DNA of 64,000 nt, taken from the NCBI GenBank assembly GCA_036937835.1, contig CM072881.1, forward strand, positions 3,674,501-3,738,500. Direction: 5' to 3'. Below, piece after piece: positions 25,450-37,089 of this stretch. How positions within the stretch are numbered: position 1 is the first letter of the stretch; each line of letters opens with the position of its first letter. The translations under genes and the position numbers were made by a program. Below the pieces are notes generated by a model. The model ran no database searches. It had not been told where the DNA came from and was given only the letters and a program-made list of their open reading frames with translations. The DNA comes from Pampus argenteus. Lineage: Eukaryota > Chordata > Actinopteri > Scombriformes > Stromateidae.

Positions 25450-28079
25450 TCAATTTTTGGGTCTTCGGCTCCAGAACATCCACTTCTTCTCTTTTTCCAT
25501 CTTGCGCTTCTGAAGAGAGAAAAACAGAGAAAAAAAGCATATTTTAATTTCCCTTTCAAATCTGAATCTGAAATAAATTGTTAGAATGAAAAAGAGCTGA
25601 GTCAGCGTACCTGAAGCTGGGTGTTTTGCTCAGTCAGTAGTTGGATCTCTGCTTTGCTCTCTGCCTCCTTGTGAATCCACGTCTGTTCTTTCACCAACAG
25701 TGTCTCTTCCAGCTCTTTCCGTTTCTTTTCCCACTGCTGTTCTTTTGACTTCCAATAAGCGACCACCGTTCTGGTTCTGTTAATGTGCTCCTTCAGGAAA
25801 CTGTCTCTATCAGAGAGTTCCTCTTGGTGTCTCTCATCATTCTCTGCCAGCCTGTCACTACAGGTGTTCTCTTTCTCTGAGAGCACCTTTTTGAAGCTCT
25901 CTTCCATCTGAGAAAACTCATTTTGGTAGCTCTCTTCTGTCTCAGAGATTTCCTGTTGGTGTATCTCCTCACTCTCTACCAGTTTCTTTAACCAGGTCTT
26001 GTCTTTCTTTGAGAGCTCCTTTTTGAAGCTCTCTTCTAAGTGAGAGAACTCTGTTTGGTAGCTCTCTTCTGTCTCAGAGATTTCCTGTTGGTGTATCTCC
26101 TCACTCTCTACCAGTTTCTTTAACCAGGTCTTGTCTTTCTTTGAGAGCTCCTTTTTGAAGCTCTCTTCTAACTGAGAGAACTCCTTTTGGTAGCTCCCTT
26201 CTTTCTCAGAGAGTTCCTGTTGGTGTCTCTCGTCTCTCTCTGCCAGTCTGTTCATCCAGGTGTTCTCTTTCTCTGAGAGCTCCTTGTTGAAGCTCTCTTC
26301 GATCTGTAACAACACTTTTTGGTTACCCTCTTCCTTTACGGAGAGTTCCTCTTGGTGTGTCTCGTCTCTTTCTGCCAGTTTCTTTCTCCAGGTGTTCTCT
26401 TTCTCTGAGAGCTCCTTTTTGTAGCTGTCTTCTGTCTGAGACAACACCTTTTGGTAACCCTCTTCTTTTACAGAGAGTTCCTCTTGGTGTGTCTCGTCTC
26501 TTTCTGCCAGTTTCTTCCTCCAGGTGTTCTCTTTCTCTGAGAGCTCCTTGTTGAAGCTCTCTTCGATCTTTAACAGCACCTTTTGGTAACCCTCTTTCTT
26601 TACGGAGAGTTCCTCTTGGTGTCTCTCGTCTCTCTCTGACAGTCTGTTAATCCAGGTGTTCTCTTTCTCTGAGAGCACCTTTTTGAAGCTCTCTTCCATC
26701 CGAGAAAACTCCTTTTGGTAGCTCTCTTCTGTCTCAGAGATTTCCTGTTGGTGTTTCTCCTCACTCTCTACCAGTTTCTTTAACCAGGTCTTCTCTTTCT
26801 TTGAGAGCTCCTTTTTGAAGCTCTCTTCTAACTGAGAGAACTCCTTTTCGTAGCTCTCTTCTTTCTCAGAGAGTTCCTGTTGGTGTCTCTCGTCTCTCTC
26901 TGCCAGTCTGTTCATCCAGGTGTTCTCTTTCTCTGAGAGCTCCTTGTTGAAGCTCTCTTCGATCTGTAACAACACTTTTTGGTTACCCTCTTCCTTTACG
27001 GAGAGTTCCTCTTGGTGTGTCTCGTCTCTTTCTGCCAGTTTCTTCCTCCAGGTGTTCTCTTTCTCTGAGAGCTCCTTGTTGAAGCTCTCTTCGATCTGAA
27101 ACAACACCTTTTGGTAACCCTCTTCCTTTACGGAGAGTTCCTCTTGGTGTGTCTCGTCTCTTTCTGCCAGTTTCTTCCTCCAGGTGTTCTCTTTCTCTGA
27201 GAGCTCCTTGTTGAAGCTCTCTTTCATCTGAGACAACACCTTTTGGTAGCTCTCTTCTTTCTCAGAGAGTTCCTGTTGGTGTCTCTTGTCTGTCTCTGCC
27301 AGCCTCTTCTTCCAGGTGTTCTCTTTGTCTTCTATCTGATCCAACTCTTTCTGGCAGTTCTCTCTTCCAGACAGCTTCTGGAGATCTTTCTCAAGCTTCT
27401 CACATCTGCATTGGCTCTGCTTCAGAGCGGACTGTGTGCTGGTCAGCAGAGCCAGGGTGTCAATGTGAGCTTTCGTACGAGCGTTTCTTTTTTTAATGGT
27501 CCTGCTGAGAACTTTGTCCTTCTCAATGAGCTGCGCCTCCAGTGTCCTGATGGCTTCTTCAGACGTGGAAAGCTGACTCTGCAGGGACATGTTTTCCTGC
27601 TGGAGCTGCTGTTGGTTGCTTTTCCAGGACTCTCTTTCCTCCAGGACCATGATCTTAGCGGCTGTTCTCAACTTTTCCTCCATTTCTTTCATATCACCCT
27701 CCATCACTCTCCTCATGTCCTCCATTCCTCTGCTATAGTCCTGTGCAACATGAACATAGAAACACATGAAGACATTTTCATATCACAGAATACATACAGT
27801 TTAATTTTATATTTGAACCATTCAGTTAGTAAATGTCTTTACTGTTGAGGCATTCAGACCCAATTAACTTGTACATTTGTGTGAAATGTAACATCACCGT
27901 TGATTATAAACAAACTGATCAAACTATATTTGTATATTTGTATGAGCTTCAGCCACGATATGAAGCTGATAAAAACATGTGTGGTGTTATACAGAAGTGC
28001 AGCTGTAAACAAAAATTTGACAAACTGTCTCCTGGTGTGAACTTCTTACCTTGTTGGATCTGGTCATTCTTCGTTCCAT
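25450..28079 (-). CDS. Long coiled-coil protein with 44-residue hendecad repeats, paralog A (739 aa)
   Basis: Three coding exons: 28079-28050 (MERRMTRSNK, donor GTAAG), 27740-25611 (710 codons, acceptor CAG, donor GTACGC) and 25509-25450 (19 codons, ending FWSRRPKN and TGA). All junctions are phase 0. After an N-terminal coiled coil (about residues 11-150) come 11 full copies plus a partial copy of a 44-residue unit. Each unit is four 11-mers of the pattern [ED]-x2-[W/H/Y/F]-x3-[L/F]-[AS]-x2, for example ENTWRKKLAER. The Glu/Lys-rich helix should form an extended coiled coil. There is no signal peptide or membrane segment. The C-terminal tail is short, basic and has two tryptophans. I do not recognise the family; generic database labels such as trichohyalin-like or golgin-like would reflect composition only. 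The frame is intact despite repetitiveness, and a second intact copy exists, so it is probably a working gene. Confidence 0.82.
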
Positions 28080-28214
28080 TGCGAGTTAGGATTCAGAAAA
28101 TGATCCACAATTAACAGAACACAATTAATAGATGTGAAATCTATTTGTGAATCGAATAAATTTCTTTTGCTGAAGACACAAATGTTTCGCAGTTCACTTG
28201 ACAAGTCAATGTTG

Positions 28215-28330
28215 AGTCTGTGTCTTACTTTCAGGTGTTTCACTTATATATAATATTAACATTCTAGAAGAGATCATAGTGATCATAGTGATCACAGTGA
28301 ACAAAGAGAACATAGAGAACATTCCAGTGG
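28215..28330 (-). promoter_or_regulatory. Candidate core promoter of gene A: TATA box and palindromic TTC/GAA sites
   Basis: On the minus strand TATATAAG (28250-28243) lies about 165 bp upstream of the start codon. Just upstream is TTCTAGAA (28269-28262), which fits a heat-shock-factor or STAT-type inverted TTC/GAA site. Further up is a short tandem of TGATCACTA-like units and GAATGTTC. All are kept in copy B apart from repeat number. Transcription start and factor binding are inferred only. Confidence 0.4.
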
Positions 28331-28589
28331 ACTGTCATAAAGAAAATATGACATAATCATATGTTATGAATGCAGTCTATAAAAATGCAATCTTGTATCA
28401 TGAAACAAAATAGCCACAACTTGCTTTTAACACTGGACATAAGCTTTACTATCGGCCTAGCCTAATCATGATCTGGAAATGTGTCAGAAATTGGACAATA
28501 GCACATTTATTCTTAATGTCAGTGATCTGACATTGAGTTCGGAGCTGATCTGATGCAATTCATACATCAGGCTTAAGATTTTAAAACAC

Positions 28590-28730
28590 TACTGCATTTT
28601 CGGGCTATAAAGTCCATCGGATTATAAGGCGTGGTATCAATTAACATGTCAACTGCTGTCATTGTCCACACATAAGGCGCAATAAGCGAAAACAAAACGT
28701 GTGTCGGATAAGTCGAACTTTATTCAACTA
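28590..28730. repeat. MITE fragment of the ATAAGGCG family
   Basis: The stretch from GCATTTTCGGGCTATAAAGT through GGATTATAAGGCGTGG to CATAAGGCGCAATAAGCGAA has the same terminal style as the 23.6 kb element. It is present at the same place in copy B (from about 47178), so it predates the duplication. Confidence 0.6.
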
Positions 28731-29722
28731 ATTTACAATAACTCTCAGTCGTAGGCTATGGCTGTCCCAGGGCTGTGGTTCTCTGCCTCAGTTTCATGCT
28801 GATGCTCAGCTGAACTCGTAGTCCACCTCTTCGCTACTTATTTGAAAATAAAGTAATAGCTTTCATTGGTTTTCATTGGTTCACACACACATGCACACAC
28901 ACAAGCACATACACACACACTCAATTCATTTATTTGATTTTATAACAAAAATGAAGTAAATCCAGGATGACGCCACACTGGTGTTTTAAAGTTCTCTGAG
29001 CAACAGCCCAATCAGCCTGGTGAATAATCCATGCTGGCTGCAGCAAATCTTTAAATGTACACTATAATTTCCATATGGAAAATACTGTAATAAGAGATTC
29101 ACACATTTTCAAGTCTGTATTAAAGCCTGAGTGAGGAATAAACACTGAAACATCTTTTGGTGGTTGTAATCCTTCCTCCTGTTTATACTAGCCATAACAC
29201 AGTCCTTTCCTAATGCCCTTGTAAGTGTAAGTGATGGGGGACAAAATCCACAGTATTGTGAAGTTTGTGTGAAGCTAATATGAGGTTTCAGCAGTCTGAG
29301 TTAGACAAATCAAATCTTTTATTATTAAAATGATCTCTTCTTTTTCTGTCCCTCCACCGCAAGTTAGATGCTTATTTCTCATCTCATTCTAATCCAGTGA
29401 TGTAATAAATATTCATAGAAATGATAAATAAAATGATGTTTTTTCTTATGTAATACACATCTGGTACATGGTGGTGTTGACCAGAGATCTTGTTAGTCAC
29501 TAACTAGTTCTCTAAAACTAGTTTCGTTAGTTCTGTAAATATAAATGTGATTATCTGTATTACAGCAGTATTATAACATTTATTTTCAAGGAAAGCTTTT
29601 AAAATGGTTGTATAGGTGTAACATTACTTTTACTTGTGATCAAAAATTAACATGATAAGGTTGTTATAAACATAATTACCTGTTTTATAATGTGTGTTGA
29701 CATAACGCACATAAATACAGAC

Positions 29723-30017
29723 AATTCAATTATAAATTGACAATTATATATTATATAAAAAACAATTCTATTCAAATGGAAAATGAACACATTCAATAAA
29801 TATTAACCAATAACATCTCTACCTCTTAAAGTGTGTCTGTGTGTGTGTGTGTGTGCTTGTATTGCTATCACTATTGGGACATTCATCTGTTTACACAGTC
29901 ACGCCGTTGGGACCTCTGACACCGTGGGGACCAAAAACCTGTGTGTGTGTGTGTGTGTGTGTGTAGACAGAGAGAGAGGGAGAGAACCTGCATTATGCAT
30001 TACACAACCATAATAAT
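29723..30017. other. Duplicon edge with TG microsatellites
   Basis: Holds a 70-bp block (29767-29836) that occurs in inverted orientation at the edge of copy B, and TG tracts at 29829-29852 and 29940-29963. No gene. Confidence 0.6.
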
Positions 30018-30606
30018 TAGTGTTGCTCCGATCAATCGGCTGCCGATCATGATCGGCCGATATTGTCTAAAAATAGCCTGATCGGCGATCGGGAAAACAT
30101 GCCGATCAGGAAGCCGATCACGTGACGTACATTATTAGCGACGTGCAAAATGCAGAGATGCTCATAATGATCAAAAGAAACTTGCCATATGTTATTGGGC
30201 AGTGAAAGATTTTGTCCTTTGTGATAGTAGGCCGTGCACGTTTTGGTTTTGTGGCCAATTGTTTATTTTATCTTTAACCAAGCCAGTTTTCAAGTAGCCC
30301 ACGTTTTTCTAATGCGAGTTAGTAGCCGTCTGCTTGTCTTTTCTAATGGTCTTTTATTTACATTTTGAATGGAAAGATTCATATTTTTATTTTGAAACAT
30401 GGATATTGTTGATATTGGTGACATGGATATTGTTCTCAAAGGCTACAGTAAAATAAAGGCATTCTGTACATTTGAAGATTTTGACTGTTTTTATAGTTAA
30501 TTATTTAAAATTTTAAATTCATTCTTTGATCGGCAATCGGCAGATCAAGTTTTTTAGTGATCGGTATCGGTGATCGGCCCAAAACATGATGATCGGAGCA
30601 TCACTA
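30018..30606. mobile_element. Nonautonomous hAT element, 589 bp
   Basis: Ends are TAGTGTTGCTCCGAT and its inverse ATCGGAGCATCACTA, followed inward by repeated CGATCGGC-type motifs. It shares its ends and subterminal regions with the 42745-43407 element, which has a clean 8-bp target duplication. No matching 8-bp duplication is visible here, so this copy is older or its flanks have changed. There is no transposase. Confidence 0.8.
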
Positions 30607-32584
30607 ACATAAAACATCCAAAAAGCAAACTTTTTCATTTTAATTTTTTTGCACTAACACTATGAATACACAGAACTGACATGAAACTGATATAAACAGT
30701 GTAACATTATCATTTCTCCTCCGGTGCGGTGTGTGTCTGTCTGTGTGTGTGTTTGTGTCAAATCAATATTCCATTGGTCACATGAAGTTGACACAAGTAC
30801 ACAGTAATAATAAGAACTTTCTAACAGATGTGCTGGACACCACTGTATCTATTCTGAAATGAATAGAAAGCTAAAATGCTACTGGACCCTGCTTTTTGTT
30901 TTATTGTTATCAGTGTTATCTGCTATTTATCAATAAATAAATAAATAAAAGTCTCCAACCTAAACAACCATTCACCTTATTTACAAGGTTGGGCATGAAG
31001 GAGGAAAAAGGGAACACATCAGACACTGTGTACACTTAGAATACCAACAAAATGCAGTTTTTAACATACTGCAACATTACGACAACATTACACCTCACAT
31101 CACATGTCTCACAAAATATGGTCTAAGTCCACTCATGGTCTGCAAGGTCGGTGATGAGTGTGAGAACTCTTGGGTTGACAGCAAAGACCTTCCTCCTCTT
31201 GCTGTGCTCGACTTTCGTTCCTCTCTCCGGATTTATCGAAAAGAAACACCTCGAAGAAAAGAAGAAAGGATAAATATTACGGTGTCTAATATGTTACGTT
31301 TTTAAATATCTTTTTTTATTATTATTATTATAACCTTTATTTAACCAGATAAAAAACCCATTGAGATCAAGACCTCTTTTACAAGGGTGACCTGGCCAAG
31401 AAAGGCAGCGGCACACGTCATAGTGGTAAAAACAGAAAGATACCACAATATCCAGCTTTGTAGTGGACACAGAGCTGGACTCAGTGGCAGAGAGGACGAC
31501 TCTACACAGAACATTCAGCAGACAGAGGACTGTGTTCAGTGAGAGGCTGCACAAACAGACTGAAGAACTCTTCTGTCCCCATGGCCATAAAAAATATATA
31601 CTATAACACTGCTCAGCAACAGCATAGAAACGATAACACAAAACATTTGAACAGTTTCTTTTGGCACTGTTTTCAATTATGTACATTTATATTTGGTACA
31701 GATATTCCAGTTTTGTATAGCTTGTTATTTAGGTGTACACCTAGATTATAGGTTGGCACCAACCTTGATGTCCACTCCACAAATGTTTTTTCCAATAGTG
31801 TATTATACAAAAGAAGCAACAAACATAGACAAACACTGTTCACAGTTTTAGAGAAGGAGAGGGGAGGCGATTGCTCGTCAGTGTTGGTGATTGCAATGTT
31901 GTAATCAGATGCACGGTTCAGTTGTCCTGACCTTACCAGCTAGAATATAGGAACCAACTTATTCCAACTTTTTGCGCGTGGAGTGGACATCTCAGTTATT
32001 GTCAGTCTCTGCATGTTAATGATGCTCACCTCTGTACAAGGTTGTTGTCATATCTAACTGATACGCGATTGGTGGGAACTACTTTTTCTTCCGCCTGGGT
32101 AACGAATGCGTAAGCGCAGCAGCGCACTGCTCAGTGACTCTACAACCTGAACTTGACGCACCCTACCTGATGCAGACAAGAAGCCCCGACATCACGTATC
32201 TGGCATTACCAAGTGTGGACAGCGCCGTTGTCAGTAAGTATTAAACAGTTTATTGAAATATAGCGATTTCCATGTGGTTATTTATATTTGAAGTAAAATT
32301 AGCGTTAGCATATTAGCAACCATGCTCAAGTCAGGTAGCAGTTGTCGAAGTTTTCGGGTACCAGGATGGATTCAGTTGATATAAAAGTCAGCATACATGT
32401 AAAAGAGTAAACGTATAATGTTAGAAGTCATAGGGAGTGTGAAGTTGACGTTACACCGTGGTAAATGCGTGTTGAGGAGGGTGTGATAATTGCTCTGGAT
32501 CTAGCAATGTCGCTTAACGGAGAAAATGTGGCTAGCTGTGCAGGTGGACAACATGCTGTGACTTTATGCTTTCGTGGGCTACAG
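30607..32584. other. Noncoding stretch with repeat fragments
   Basis: Contains a common fish repeat at 31328-31415 and a possible retroelement tail at 31500-31740 (weak RT-C-terminus-like reading around SSVPMAIKN). Near 32150-32233 a GC-richer segment ends in a GTAAGT donor-like site and might be a 5' noncoding exon of the downstream gene. All low certainty. Confidence 0.4.
31328..31415. repeat. Widespread fish repeat (TTTATTTAACCAG type)
   Basis: ACCTTTATTTAACCAGATAA, then CCCATTGAGATCAAGACCTC and AGGGTGACCTGGCCAAGAAA, match a repeat I recall from many fish and amphibian genomes. Class not determined. Confidence 0.5.
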
Positions 32585-32620
32585 CAGTGTTTTTCAACCC
32601 TGGTCCTCGGGGAACACTCC
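32585..32620. repeat. hAT-like terminal fragment
   Basis: CAGTGTTTTTCAACCCTGGT followed by CCTCGGGGAACACTC resembles the terminal inverted repeat of Charlie-type hAT elements, with both arms nearly adjacent. Only the ends remain. Confidence 0.5.
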
Positions 32621-32971
32621 ACCACAACCAATGATTTTGTACAAGAATATTTCATAGAAGACAAGAAAAAGTAAGCTATATGTTAAGTAAAGGGACCAGT
32701 GCTTGAGATGAATTATTTGTGCGTTTCATCTTAAAGGGATAGTTTAGCTTTTTTGAAGTGGGGTTGTATGAGTTACAAATGCCCTTAAGTACACTATATG
32801 CAGAAGAATATCCTTTTTAAGTTTGTCCTTATTTATTTCACTAGTTAACAAAAGTCACCATTTTATGTCTTTGATTTAGGCTGGACAGAAATTGAGTTGG
32901 AATAGCAGAGTTTAAAATGTGTTTTTATTGTAAGATATGTCCTTTTTTTAGACATTGCTCTTCAGTTTGAC

Positions 32972-34095
32972 ATGCCACCCAGGCTCAGTCCTCTTAAAGA
33001 TGCCTGTCACCATGTCGGTTTAAAAATCAACAAAACACAGAAACTGGATGTGAAATTCATCAATGCAGTGAAAGGTAAGATGATGTCTTATGTCTTGATG
33101 ATGATGATGATAACTTGAATTTAAATATCACCTTTCAAGAAACCCAAAGATGCTATACACAGATATGAACAGACACACATAATCTTTAAATTACACTCTC
33201 CTCGGTCCTCGCTTGAACCCGGAAGCTCCACCATCTTACAACTGTTTGATGTCTCTTATTTGTCGATTGAGAAGAGAGGAAGGAGGGTTGTAGTATATGA
33301 TTTGCTGTCTTGTTTTGATCAAAATTTCCTTTATTTTTTCCTGCAGGACGTGGTTCATTTGCAGTAGGTTTATTCTGCAAAGGAGACTTTGTGGTTGAGT
33401 ACAGGGGTGATTTGATAGATGCTGTTGAGGCAGAGAGGGGGAGAAAAGTTTATCACCTGTCATGCGCTGCGTTGTTCTTTCTCTTCAAGTGGAGAGGGAA
33501 AGCATGGTGGTAAGATTTAAATTTGCACCTCATCTCTGGTATATTCCTTTATATACTTATAAATATGGCAAAATGAAAACAAATATTTTGCACAGGACCA
33601 GGGAAAGACATTATTGTTAAGTGAAATTGTTTTTATTTTCCTCTTTCTCTTGTCCATTTTAAGTATTGATGCATCCAGAGAAGATGGTTCATTTGGCCGT
33701 CTAGTGAATGATGACCACAGACATCCAAATTGTTGTATGAAAAAAATATAAAGGACGGTGAAGAAATCACTTATGAATGCAGGTATGTTAGATGACTGCA
33801 CAGTATATAAATGTGTGAGTCTCAGAATAATGTGTGTGTGAAGGTGTCATCATTAGTGTTTTCACATGTTTTGGAAGTTTTGAACAGAATATCACTCGTC
33901 GTAGAGGTAACGTATTGTTGTATATCATGCTGTGGTGACATTACATTGACCTAAAGGTCTTCATCTTTACATTGTCTTTTCCTTCCAAATCATTGCAGAT
34001 GACATACTCATCCTGCAACGAGCTTCCATCCTGCTGTCATGTTTGAGAAAGGGATGGAAGAAGCTTCTTGCCCACAGGAGACACCTCAACAGGTA
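32972..34095 (+). pseudogene. SET-domain exons of a transposon-like gene, damaged
   Basis: Exon 32972-33074 starts MPPRLSPLKDACHHVGLKIN. Exon 33347-33509 reads GRGSFAVGLFCKGDFVVEYR, then GDL. Exon 33664-33782 reads CIDASREDGSFGRLVNDDHR, then HPNCCMK and, after a shift, KDGEEITYEC. A further exon at about 34001-34091 reads EEASCPQETPQQ. GxGxF, the EYRGDLI block, RLVNDDHRHPN and EEITYEC fit the core of a SET lysine methyltransferase domain, closest in feel to the KMT5A-like copies common in fish. Splice phases agree between the SET exons. About 15 residues between HPNCCMK and KDGEE are missing, with a frame change near 33750 that removes a core strand, so this SET domain should be inactive. It is followed in the same orientation by tyrosine-recombinase exons. 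Confidence 0.65.
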
Positions 34096-34592
34096 CATGA
34101 ACCTTCATCACTTGATGTTTACTTTTACAGCCTCTGTAAGTTTGGTTTGAGCAGGTAAATAAAGCAAATAGGCTCATTCTAAGGGTAGTGTATTGTCAAT
34201 CAGGTCTACTCACAGTCACTTTTAGGTGGACATAAATTTCCCTTTGACACTAGTTTTTAAGCCACTAGTTCATCAATATGCTTTGTAAAATAAAATTCTT
34301 GAGTCTTTCTCTAACGAATGTTCAGGTCAAATGTTGCTCCAGCCACAACTTGTTTTTCATTTTTTGAAGCAATTTCTTACTGTAGAATGACCTTAAAATC
34401 TTGTTTGTGTTTGCAGACTTGACAGGACTTCTGTAATGAAAGTGAAAATATTTTACCAAGACTAAGACAGACAAAAAGCATTATAGTAAGTCCCCAATTA
34501 ACAGCGTAACATAAAGTACATGATTTGATGTGATTGTTTAACGAAAATACGAGTGACACATTAATTTTTATCTTTCAAAATAATTCTCTTAG

Positions 34593-36509
34593 ATGAAAGA
34601 CACACGTCTAGAAGACACAGAACTATATGATAGCACATCAGTCAGTGGAGATGATGACGAGTATGTTCCAGATTCTACCACGGACTCTGAGGACAGTGAT
34701 GCTAGCATTGATGCCACCCCAAGAAAACGCCAATGTCTTTCTTCACTGCTAAACCCTGGCTCATATATGCCCAATGAATGTGACACCACAACACCTGAGC
34801 AGGACATCAACCCTGTCGTATCTGAACTCGGTGTAGAGAAAGAACCCCGCTCTGAACTCAGTGTAGAGGAAGAACCCTGCTCAAGTCAGGACACCAATGA
34901 CGGCCTGGTATGTGGTGCGTACCAAATAAAAAAATGGCAAGAGAATCTACGACATGAGACAATCCAGTGTGTTGATTCACCAAACCACGAGCCAGTTTAT
35001 TACTTCATACCAACCCCAAAGCAATATTTTACAGTGCATACTGCCAAGGACTTTTCACACAGAAGATTCTGTGGAGACATATGAAAATTTGTCGACTCAA
35101 GCTTGGACCAGTCAAGACAAAACCTGGCAAGAACCGGGTTTAGGCTCTATGTGCATACACTGGGCCTGTGCCTTCACATATCAGCAAGCAGCTGTGGGCA
35201 GTTATCAGTTCCATGAATGTCGATCTTGTCACTGAAATAATTAAGAATGACCATGTCATCATTGAATGGGCAGCACTTGCTCAATAAATGTGGAGTAACA
35301 TTCAAAGTCAACAGTGTGTCCGTGAAAAAATGCGTGAACTGGGACGGCTGCTAGACAATGCCAGAAAACATACCCCGTTAAAAAAAGATGGAGGATTTCA
35401 TTAATCCTGTGAATTATCTGAAGATGGTTAACGCTGTCAAAAGTACTTGCGGCTATGAGAACAGGACCGACACCTTTGCCATTCCATCACTGGCAACAAA
35501 ACTTGGAAATGCTTTGGTAAAAGTCAGCAAGCTCTTGAAAGCTCAATGACTAATTCCCAACAACCAAGAACTTGTAAAGCATGCATCTGAATTCCAAGAA
35601 GTGCACACAGCACTAAGGAATATTGTTGAAGCAAAGTGGAATGCACCCGCTCTAATGCCCTTTTACTGAGGATGTGCAAAGAATGCACCAGTTTCTCTGT
35701 CTGTGAAAAGCTAAAAGAATGGAGCATCACACTGTCTGAAAGTCCCTCTACAAAGGCCTGGATAGCCCTTGCAAAGGTGTGTTTAACACAGACCATCCTC
35801 TTTAACAGACGCAGAGAAGGAGAGGTGGCATGCATGCCTCTGTCTGCTTTTTTGTCAAGGGACCCATCTGACCACCATTGGACAGACATTTTTCCAGAAT
35901 TGTCACCAGAGGAAAGCGAGGCAGAGCAGTTCCAATTCTTCTGACCCCGAACATGCTCCATGCTTTGGAGCTCCTCGTTCAGCAAAGAGAGGCCTGCGGG
36001 GTTCTTGGAGACAATATTTATATGTTTGCAAGACCTGCAGCGATGTCGCATCTCCGTGGCTCAGACTGCATCCGTGACTTTGCCAAAGCATGTGGTGCAA
36101 AGTGTCCCAAGGCATTGTCATCAACCAAACTGTGAAAGCATGCAGCAACTCTTTCAACAGTCCTGAACATGACTGACACAGACATGGATCAACTAGCCAA
36201 CTTTCTTGGTCATGACATCAGGATCCATTGCGAGTTCTATAGACTACCTGACAGGACACTGCAGCTCGCAAAGATCAGTAAAGTTTTACTGGCTCTCGAG
36301 AGCGGGAGATTAGCTGAGTTCCATGGAAAGAATCTCGATGAGATCAATAGATAGATCCAAATGGTGTATTTGATTTTCACTGTATTTAAAGTATAAACTT
36401 TTCTTTTTGCCTGACCGTATGTATAAGCTTGTCATGTCTCCTACAGAAAACATTATGGGTAGTGATGAGGAAGATGGATGCGATGGAGATCGTTCATTTG
36501 CTGTTGATG
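34593..36509 (+). pseudogene. Tyrosine-recombinase-like (Crypton-type) gene body, broken
   Basis: The exon starts after the acceptor CTTAG at 34592 with an acidic leader (DDDEYVPDSTTDSEDSDASI). Homology then runs through several frames: HISKQLWAVISSMN, CVREKMRELGRLLDNARK, PLSAFLSRD, HFSRIVTRGKRGRAVPILL and MFARPAAM. The end reads SSTKL-stop-KHAATLSTVLNM, then LANFLGHDIRIHCEFYRL. The last part matches the catalytic end of tyrosine recombinases: a basic residue before KHAAT (Arg II position), LGH, and the nucleophile Tyr in FYRL (TAT 36238-36240). The Arg II codon is TGA (36133-36135). Further stops and shifts lie at 35092, 35131, near 35280, 35400, 35674 and 35944. A small exon at 36447-36509 (NIMGSDEEDGCDGDRSFAVD) splices in phase to 41199. 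This copy is dead but only moderately diverged. Confidence 0.65.
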
Positions 36510-37089
36510 GTATGTTAAAGTAATTTCATGTTTTTAAAAAAAAACCAGATGGTTGTTTTTAAGGTACATTTCCTACTTGGGTACTGATATTTCATACTAG
36601 TGTAGTATACAGTATAAAGCATTCTTTCAATCTGTTTAAAGAAACAGAGATTTCACTATATTATGGACCAGTCCGGTTGCAGCGCTGTTACCATGTGCAT
36701 TTGTTTACAACAGAGCAGTGTACAGTGAGAAGCCAGGAGGAGAGTAGAGGCGGTCGCTATGTAGCAACTGGAAACTGGCACCGGTAGTGTAGTAATCTAC
36801 GGTAGTACCGTTGTGTAAAATTTCTGGTATAGTAGGATTTGTGACGATTTGGCACTGGGTACCGTGCAACTCTTAATTTTTATTTTTTACCAAATGTATT
36901 CTGTATGTATTTTATAGAACTACGGTGGCCCTGAAGTGCAAAACACAATAGCAAATCGAATAACACATTAGCAAATTCAAAACGGAAAGGGTAGGTACCC
37001 TCGGGCGACATGAATCGTCTCTGATTGGACTGATGGTCCTTTGAACCGGAAGGACATTGTTTAGGGCATTGTTTACATGTTTTCAAAAG
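36510..37089. other. Intron of the SET/recombinase gene, no exon seen
   Basis: Begins with the donor GTATGT at 36510. GGTGGCCCTGAAGTGCAAAA at 36924-36943 and the A-rich sequence following it look like transposon end sequence and may be the left part of the element carrying the integrase-like gene, but I could not find its inverse copy on the other side. Confidence 0.4.

Larger units (their letters stand above)
24611..29722. repeat. Segmental duplication, copy A
   Basis: From TTCAAGATGCTTTTCCTCTG at 24611 the sequence is nearly identical, in the same orientation, to 42469 onward, through the whole coiled-coil gene, its upstream region and flank, up to ACATAAATACAGAC near 29722. Differences are point changes, microsatellite length, one 132-bp coding unit, a 48-bp indel near 29539 (present in B) and two transposon insertions found only in B. 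The copies are about 12.7 kb apart. Copy A keeps both empty insertion sites (24881-24888 and 24969-24976). Confidence 0.95.

Noticed and set aside
27243..27848. 201-codon plus-strand frame overlapping the coiled-coil gene, repeated at 45811-46416
   Set aside because: It is antisense to the coding exon and is open only because the repeat-rich Glu/Lys codons give few stops in reverse. Its presence in both copies follows from the duplication.
28262..28330. GATCATAGT array as a CRISPR-like or origin-like repeat
   Set aside because: Units are contiguous without spacers and the context is a vertebrate promoter region; it is a short minisatellite.
30030..30130. CGATCGGC-rich palindromic sequence as a regulatory operator
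   Set aside because: It belongs to the terminal region of a nonautonomous hAT element present twice in the window.
31294..31686. 130-codon minus-strand frame
   Set aside because: It crosses two repeat fragments and reads no known domain in this orientation.
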